NCBI GenBank assembly: GCA_037176705.1
Contig: CM073887.1
Span: 27,407,501-27,471,500, forward strand
Reading direction: 5' to 3'
DNA from: Molossus alvarezi
Taxonomy: Eukaryota > Chordata > Mammalia > Chiroptera > Molossidae
DNA length: 64,000 bases
The notes beneath the pieces were generated by a model. The model worked only from the letters and a program-made list of their open reading frames with translations. It had not been told where the DNA came from and searched no databases. Both the position numbers and the translations under genes were made by a program. Within the stretch, counting starts at the first letter, position 1, and each line of letters begins with the position of its first letter. Shown in pieces: positions 57,651-64,000 of the stretch.

Positions 57651-60600
57651 ATGGCAATAAATAAGTACACATCAATAATCACCTTAAATGTAAATGGATT
57701 GAATGCTTCGATAAAAAGACACAGAGTAGCTGATTGGACAAGAAAGCATGACTCATCTATATGTTGTTTACAAGAGACCCATTTCACAACAAAACACTCA
57801 CATAGGTTGAAAGTGAAGGGATGAAAAAATCTTCCAAGCAAACGAAAAGCAAAAAAAAAGCTGGGGTAGCAATACTCATGTCTGATAAAATAGATTTCAA
57901 AATGAAGGCCATAACTAGAGACAAAGAAGGCCACTACATAATATTGAAGGGATCTATCCAACAGGCAGATATAACATTGGTAAACATATATGCACCCAAT
58001 ATAAGAGCACCAAAATATATTAAAAATCTTTTGGAGGACTTCAAAGGAGAAATCAACAGCAATACAATCATAGCATGGGACTTCAACACACCACTGGCAT
58101 CATTGGACCTCTAGACAAAAAATTAGCAAGGAAACAGAGACTGTAAATGAAGCACTAGACTAAATGGATTTAATAGATATTTACAGAGAATTACACCCCA
58201 AAATTACAGAATTCACAATCTTCTCAAGTGCACCTGGGACATTCTCAAAGATAGACCACATGTTAGGACACACACTAAGTCTCTACAAGTTCAAGAAGAT
58301 TGAAATCATATCAAGCATCTTCTCAGATCACATTGGCATGAAACTAGAAATCAATTGCAACAAGAACATGCAAAGACATTGGAACACATTGAGGTTAAAT
58401 AGCATGCTATTAAACAATGAATGGGTTACCGAGGAGATCAAGGAAGAAATTAAAAACTTCCTGGAAACCAATGAAAATGAACACACAACAACACAAAATC
58501 TATGGGATGCAGCGAAAGCAGTTCTGAGAGGGAAGTTCATAGCACTACAAGCCTATCTCCAGAAACAAAAAAAAATTTCTAGTAGACTATCTAACCTCAC
58601 AAAATAAAGAAGTAGGAAGCAAACAAAAAGAAAACCCCACAGCAAGTAGAAGGAAGGAAATAGTAAAGATCAGAGCAGAAATAAATGACATAGTGACCAA
58701 AAAAACAATTCAAAGGATCAATAAAACAAAGAACTGGTTTTTCGAAAAGATAAACAAGATTGATGGACCCTTAGCTAGACTCACCAAGAAACAACGAGAG
58801 AGAACACAAATGCACAAAATCAGAAATGAAAGAGGAGAAGTAACAACTGACATCACAGAAATACAAAAGATTGTTAACAACTACTATGAAAATTATATGG
58901 CAACAAATTTGACAATCTAAGTGAAATGGACAAATTTCTAGAAACACATAGTCTCCCAAAACTGGACTGGGAAGAGATAGAAAACTTGAACAGACCAATA
59001 ACAACTAAGGAAACTGAAGATGTAATCAAGACTCTCCCAGCAAACAAAAGCCCAGGCCCGGATGGCTTCACGGGGCAGTTTTACCAAACATTCAGAAAAG
59101 AACTAACATCCATTCTTCTCAAACTATTTCAAAATATTCAAGAAAAAGGAAGACTTCCAAATTCATTTTATGAGGCCAGCATAATTCCAATTCCAAAACC
59201 AGAAAAAGACATGACAAAGAAAGAAAACTACAGGCTAATATCCCTGATGAACATAGATGCCAAAATCCTGAACAAAATACTAGCAAATCGAATCCAGCAA
59301 TACCTCAAAAAAATTATTGACCACGACCATGTGGGATTCATCCCAGAGATGCAAGGCTGGTACAATATTTGCAAATCAATAAATGTGATACACCACATAA
59401 ATAAAATGAAGAATGAAAACCATATGATCATATCAATAGATGCTGAAAAAGCCTTTGACAAAATCCATTATCCATTTCTGATAAAAATGCTCAGCAATGT
59501 GGGAGTAGAGGGATCATATCTCGACATAATAAAGGCCATGTATGAAAGACCTACAGCCAACATCATACTCAATGGGTAAAAACTAAAAGCATTTCCCTTA
59601 AGAACAGGAACAAGACAGGGATGCCCACTTTTGCCACTCTTATTTAACATAGTACTGGAAGTCTTAGTCACAGCAATCAGACATGAAGTAAAAATAAAAG
59701 GGTTCCAAATTGGAAAGGAGGAAGTGAAGCTGTCATTATTTGCAGATGACATGATATTATACATAGAAAACCCCCAAAGACTCCATCAAAAGTCTACTAG
59801 ACTTAATAAACGAATTTGGCAAGGTAGCAGGATACAAAATGAACGTCAAGAAATGGATGGCATTCTTATACACCAATGATGAACTCACAGAAAGAGAAAC
59901 TGAAAAAACAATCCCATTTACCATTGTGGCAAAAAAATTAAGATACCTAGGAATAAACTTAACCAAAGAAATAAAGGACCTATTTGCAGAAAACTACAGG
60001 ACATTGAAATAAGAAATAGAAGAAGATATAAAAAAGTGGAAGCACATACCTTGTTCATGGATTGAAAGAATTAACATCATTAAAATGTCCATACTACCCA
60101 AAGCAATCTATAGATTCAATGCAATCCCCATCAAAATACCAATGACGTATTTCACAGAACTAGAACAAATACTTCAAAAGTTCATATGGAACCAAAAAAG
60201 AATAGCCACAGCAATCTTGAAAAAGAAGGATAAAAGTAGGTGGGATCACAATACCAGATATCAGGTTATACTACAAAGCTACTGTAATCAAAACAGCCTG
60301 GTACTGGCACCAGAACAGTCATATAGACCAGTGGAACAGAACAGAGAACCCAGAAATGGACCCAAGGCAATATGCTCAATTAATATTTGACAAAGGACGC
60401 AAGAGCATACAATGAAGTAAAAACAGCCTTTTTAATAAATGGTGTTGGGAAAATTGGAGAGCTACATGCAAAAAAATGAAACTAGACCATTAACTTACAC
60501 CATACAGAAGAATAAACTCAAAATGGATAAAAGATTTAAATGTGACCCGCGAATCCATAAAAATCCTAGAAGAAAATGTAAGCAACAAAATTTCGGACAT

Positions 60601-61466
60601 CATACGCAGCAGAATTTTCACTGATGTATCACCTAAGGCAACAGAAACAAAGGAAAAAAATGTACACATGGGACTACATCAAACTAAAAAGCTTCTGCAC
60701 AGCAAAAGATACAATCATCAAAATGGAAAGGCAACCCACTGTATGGGAGAGCATAATCGCCAATAATACCTCAGATAAGGGGTTAATTTCCAAAATATAT
60801 AGAGTACTCATACAACTCAATGAAAGGAAGACAAAGAACCCAATTAAAACATGGGCAGAGGAGCTGAACAGACACTTCTCCAAGCAGGACATACAAATGG
60901 CCAAGAGACATATGAAGAAATGCCCAACATCACTAATCATCAGAGAGATGCAAATTAAAACGACAATCAGGTATCACCTCACACCTGTCAGAATGGCCGC
61001 CATCAACAAATCATCAAACAACAAGTGTTGGCGAGGGTGTGGAGAAAAGGGGACTCTAATACACTGCTGGTGGGAATGCAGACTGGTGCAGCCACTATGG
61101 AAAACACTCTGGTGTCACCTCAAAAAATTAAAAATTGAACTGCCATTTGACCTAGTGATCCCATTTCTAGGAATATACCCTAAGAAGCCTGAAACACCAA
61201 TCAGAAAGAATATATGTACCCCTATGTTCATAGCAGCACTATTTACAATAGCTAACATCTGGAAACAGCCCAAGTGTCCATCAGTAGACGAATGGGTTTA
61301 AAAGTTGTGGTATATGTACACAATGGTGTGCTATGCAGCTATAAGAAAGAAAGATCTCTTATCCTTTGAGACAACATGGAGGGACCTGGAAAGTATTATC
61401 TTAAGCAAAACAAGCCAAGCAGAAAAGGACAAATACCACATGTTCTCACTTATTTGTGGAATATAA
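57651..61466 (+). pseudogene. L1 ORF2 (endonuclease-reverse transcriptase), broken
   Basis: Starts MAINKYTSIITLNVNGLNA. Endonuclease: NVNG box, LQETHF, a DFN motif altered to WDFN near 58080, and [10 protein letters not shown] near 58330. Reverse transcriptase: [17 protein letters not shown], the YRPISL box changed to [20 protein letters not shown], and catalytic [12 protein letters not shown] near 59750. C terminus: the cysteine motif [18 protein letters not shown] near 61030, then a tail ending at TAA 61464-61466. Frames are broken at several points (for example 58115, 58608, 59580, 60001). ORF2p nicks DNA and reverse-transcribes RNA at the nick; this copy cannot. Confidence 0.92.
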
Positions 61467-61653
61467 TGAACATAACGGTCTGAGGAATAGGGCACACCCA
61501 GATACATGGAAGTAGGGTACAGACTGACAACCCTAAGAAGAGGGGGTGGTGGGGGAAGGGAAGAGATAAACCACAGAACTTATATGCATGTACGCATAAC
61601 CAATAGACACAGACAACAAAGCCAGAGACGTGGTTGGGGGCATGGGGAGGAGG

Positions 61654-62080
61654 TGTTGTAACCCAGGAGAGTCATCCTCACTCAGACATCAAGTAATTTT
61701 GAATATTAGGAACTTTATTACCTGCGCAGGGACTGCAGCCAACCTATACAGAGGAGAACTGCAGCCCCGAGCTCAGGGGGAGGGTTGCTTATATGGGACA
61801 GGGGTCACTCAAGAGTTTAATAGAGCAAGCAAGCTACGTGTACAGAAGCAGATATCAGCAGTTAGTAGCTGCACATGTTGTTTATTTTATATTTCTTAAC
61901 ATTTACTAGACCCCAGCCTTGATGTCTCATTGTCCCGTCTGGCATCTCCTGATTACTTAAGCTCATGGTCATGGCTGATGCATATTTTCCTCTTCAAGAA
62001 TTTTTGCAAAACAACTCGGGTGCAAGGAACCCAGGAGAGGTTCCTTCTTCTAGCAGATGGAGAATTACTGGGTTATAACA
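61654..62080 (-). mobile_element. Solo ERV LTR inside the L1 3' UTR
   Basis: Plus-strand ends TGTTGTAACCCAG and CTGGGTTATAACA form an inverted pair, with a 4-bp duplication GAGG at 61650-61653 and 62081-62084. Removing the 427-bp block plus one GAGG restores continuous L1 text. Read on the minus strand there is a TATA-like CCCATATAAGC, then GCGCAGGTAATAAAGTTCC (poly(A) signal), then U5. That layout and a 4-bp duplication fit a gammaretrovirus-like (ERV1) LTR left by recombination. No viral genes remain. Confidence 0.9.
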
Positions 62081-62154
62081 GAGGGTGTCAATGGGGAAAA
62101 AAAGGAGAAACATCTGTAACAAAAATAAAATAATTCTAAAAAAATAGTACATCA

Positions 62155-63060
62155 AACAACAGTTTATCACACACTGAGAATGGTTTGCCTTAATTTGGGA
62201 GAACATGGCAGATGTCCAGGTGTTTAACCTGGACTCCTTGAAAAGGTCAAGTGATGGAGGACTATGAATGCCAAACTTAACTGTCAGACAATGAGGACCT
62301 ACTAGAGGATTAGAAATTTTGCAGCAAAGAAGGAAAACTACCACGGTGATGCTTTATGTGGGAATTACTTGGCAGCCTTGTGAGGGATGGTTTAGTGGGG
62401 AACACGTAGGAGGTGGGAGTTAGGGCATGAGGACCAAGGTGAGAGACTAGCACCAGTTTCGCAATTGCCTAGTTGTACAGTGATTTAGATTTAAAACCAT
62501 ATGATTTCAGGAGACATGGAGAAGATAAAAAAGATAGACCTTAATACCTTCCCTTTTTGTCAGCTTTCCCTGTCTCACCGCAAGCGCAGTTACTTTTTCT
62601 GTTTTCTTTCCCTGTGAGAATTTCCCAGGGCAGCAAACAGTCATGTTTTGCCTTTGATGTCTGAGGGCTCATCAGGCTGTGTTCTGCTGCTCATGACATG
62701 AAAGTACCCATGTGGGGCGAATGAAAGCAGGACCCTCAGTCTGCGCTCTCACTTACGGGAGAACTTGGACAGCAGCTTCAGTGATGTTTGACGTACTCTG
62801 GATAATTAAACATAAGCAAAGCCTTTTGAAGGCTTTGGGTGGTGTTGATCAGTTTTCAGAAATATGACAGGGTGTATGACACAATCTCCCAAGAAATTAC
62901 ATGACAGGAAGCGGTAGCAAGCTCTTTACATCAGAGGACGGCCCTCTTGAGGAGCATTCTCGTGCCCTCATAGCTGTCCCTGCTTCCATTGGACGTGTAC
63001 TGCTTGTCTTTTTGCTAGTAATTCTTCCTAGGGCCTGTTGTGGAGTGAAGTCCTTTTGTG
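62155..63060. other. Unique sequence
   Basis: Nothing recognised. The 116-codon minus-strand frame over 61994-62344 spans the L1 end and is accidental. Confidence 0.4.
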
Positions 63061-63069
63061 TTTTTTTTT

Positions 63070-63322
63070 TGTTTTTTTTTTATCATCCTCACCCGAGGAC
63101 ATTTTTCCATTCTTTGTTCAGATAGAGTGGGAGGGAGAGAGAGGAACAGAGAGAGAGAGAAACATCGATGTGAAAGGGACACATCGAGTGGTCGCCACCC
63201 GCACAACCAACCTGGGCCGGGGACAAACTGCAACCGAGGTACATGCCCTTAGCGGGAACCGAACCCGGGTCTCTCCGGACCGCAGGCCGATGCTCTAACC
63301 GCTGAGCCAAACCGGCCAGGGC
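63070..63322 (-). mobile_element. VES SINE, type A
   Basis: T-rich left end, ATCCTCACCCGAGGAC hairpin tail, head GCCCTGGCCGGTTTGGCTCA on the minus strand, near consensus throughout. A flanking duplication was not clearly seen. Confidence 0.94.
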
Positions 63323-63349
63323 TCTTCTTTTTTTGTAGTGAACTTTGGT

Positions 63350-63690
63350 TTGCCTCTTTTAAAAATGAGTTGTCCTGAAAACACTACACTAAGTGAAATG
63401 TCAGACACAAAAGGACACATATCGTATGATTCTACTTATATAAGTGCCTCGAATAATCAAATTCATAGAGACAGAAAGTAGATCTGTGGTTCCCAGGGGC
63501 GGAGGTGGGTGGGAAGGGAATGGGGATTATTGTTTAATGGATATAGAGTCTCAGATTGGAAAGAAGGAAAAGTTCTGGAGATGGATGGTGGTGATGGTCA
63601 CACAGTAATGTCAGTGTATGTAATGCCACTAAATTGTGCACTAAAAACATTAAATTTTGTTATGTATATTTCACCATGACAAAAAAGAAG
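63350..63690 (+). mobile_element. Old L1 3' end fragment
   Basis: 'ACTACACTAAGTGAAATGTC', 'ATATCGTATGATTCTACTTA', 'GTGGTTCCCAGGGGCGG', 'ACTAAATTGTGCACTAAAAA' and 'TTATGTATATTTCACCATGA' are typical of the last ORF2 codons and 3' UTR of old L1 families. Confidence 0.75.
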
Positions 63691-64000
63691 TGTCATCTAA
63701 CGTATCTACCTCCTTCTTTGGGCCTGATATGTTGATGGCCTTGTTTCAAGGCTCCTACTAATAATTCTATATTGCTTAAATTTTTTTTTTTTAAGTAGGT
63801 GATCTTAAACATGGATCAGACCCTATCACCTTCTTTCATCCAGGAAAATAATTAGCTCTCTGTGCCTAGAGCAGCATTTTACAAACCACATTCTTTTAAA
63901 CATTAGATCTACAAGGTGTTAATAAATGTCATGGAAAAAAATAAGTAATCAAAAGAACTACGGAAATTAAGAGACTTATGAGTTAAAAATACTGAAATGT
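63691..64000. other. Unique AT-rich sequence to window end
   Basis: Nothing recognised apart from a T run near 63781-63792. Confidence 0.35.

Larger units (their letters stand above)
55920..62145 (+). mobile_element. Nearly full-length L1 LINE
   Basis: Starts GATTCCAAAATGGCGGCAGA and ends CATCTGTAACAAAAATAAAA plus A-rich tail. Flanked by AGTACATCA at 55911-55919 and 62146-62154. In order: 5' UTR (about 790 bp), ORF1, short spacer, ORF2, and a 3' UTR with a G-rich stretch (GAGGGGGTGGTGGGGGAAGG). Without the LTR inserted in its 3' UTR it is about 5.8 kb. Both ORFs carry stops and frameshifts, so it is inactive. It is the type of element whose ORF2 protein would have supplied the SINEs and HAL1. 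Confidence 0.93.

Overview
This window is AT-rich mammalian nuclear DNA, almost certainly from a bat of the vespertilionoid group. The strongest evidence is the repeat content. There are about 38 tRNA-derived SINEs of the bat VES type, whose heads read like 'GGCCGGTTTGGCTCAGCGGTTAGAGCG'. Two short hAT elements match the horizontally transferred SPIN family. There is also a mariner MITE, a nearly full-length L1, and two L1-derived 'half-L1' (HAL1-type) elements. The species cannot be fixed from the sequence. No bacterial-style operons, CRISPR arrays, origins or functional RNA genes are visible, so ribosome binding sites and operons do not apply.

Only one host coding exon is recognisable. It lies on the minus strand at 18930-19041: an ATG, 37 codons dominated by one membrane segment, and a clean GT splice donor. 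From memory of the human protein it matches the first coding exon of SMIM31 (human 4q32.3). The second coding exon was not found. The rest of the window is therefore intronic or intergenic.

Layout. 1-3 kb: an old L2-like repeat carrying a mariner MITE that is itself interrupted by a SINE. 3.7-13.5 kb: scattered VES SINEs, a MIR, a possible ERV LTR and an unrecognised minus-strand ORF near 10.3-10.7 kb. 13.8-16.6 kb: a SPIN copy, a (CTTT)n run, a minus-strand HAL1 and a SINE. 17-22 kb: old L1 tails, the SMIM31 exon, and a MIR split by a SINE. 23-30 kb: SINEs, a second SPIN, an L2, a MaLR LTR, CR1/L3 remnants and a 48-bp tailless SINE head. 30.8-33.25 kb: the second HAL1 with a SINE inside its ORF1. 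33.6-44.6 kb: L2, an old L1 with RT remnants, and more SINEs. 45.8-55.5 kb: SINE clusters, L2 and MIR pieces, and a possible retrocopy. 55.9-62.15 kb: a nearly full-length L1 with decayed ORF1 and ORF2, its own target-site duplication (TSD), and a solo LTR inserted in its 3' UTR. 62.15-64 kb: mostly unique sequence, one SINE and an old L1 tail.

In the entries, 'type A' SINEs end in a TCCTC-loop-GAGGA hairpin before the A tail, and 'type B' SINEs end in AATCAATAAA. The repeats are linked mechanistically: SINEs and HAL1 carry L1-style A tails and TSDs, as expected if L1 ORF2 protein moved them in trans. SPIN and the mariner MITE moved by cut-and-paste with a transposase not encoded here. I found no convincing new multigene system. 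The most noteworthy items are the SMIM31 exon, the HAL1 pair, the SPIN copies, the head-only SINE insertions and the paired hairpins in type A SINEs. Family names were assigned by eye without a database.
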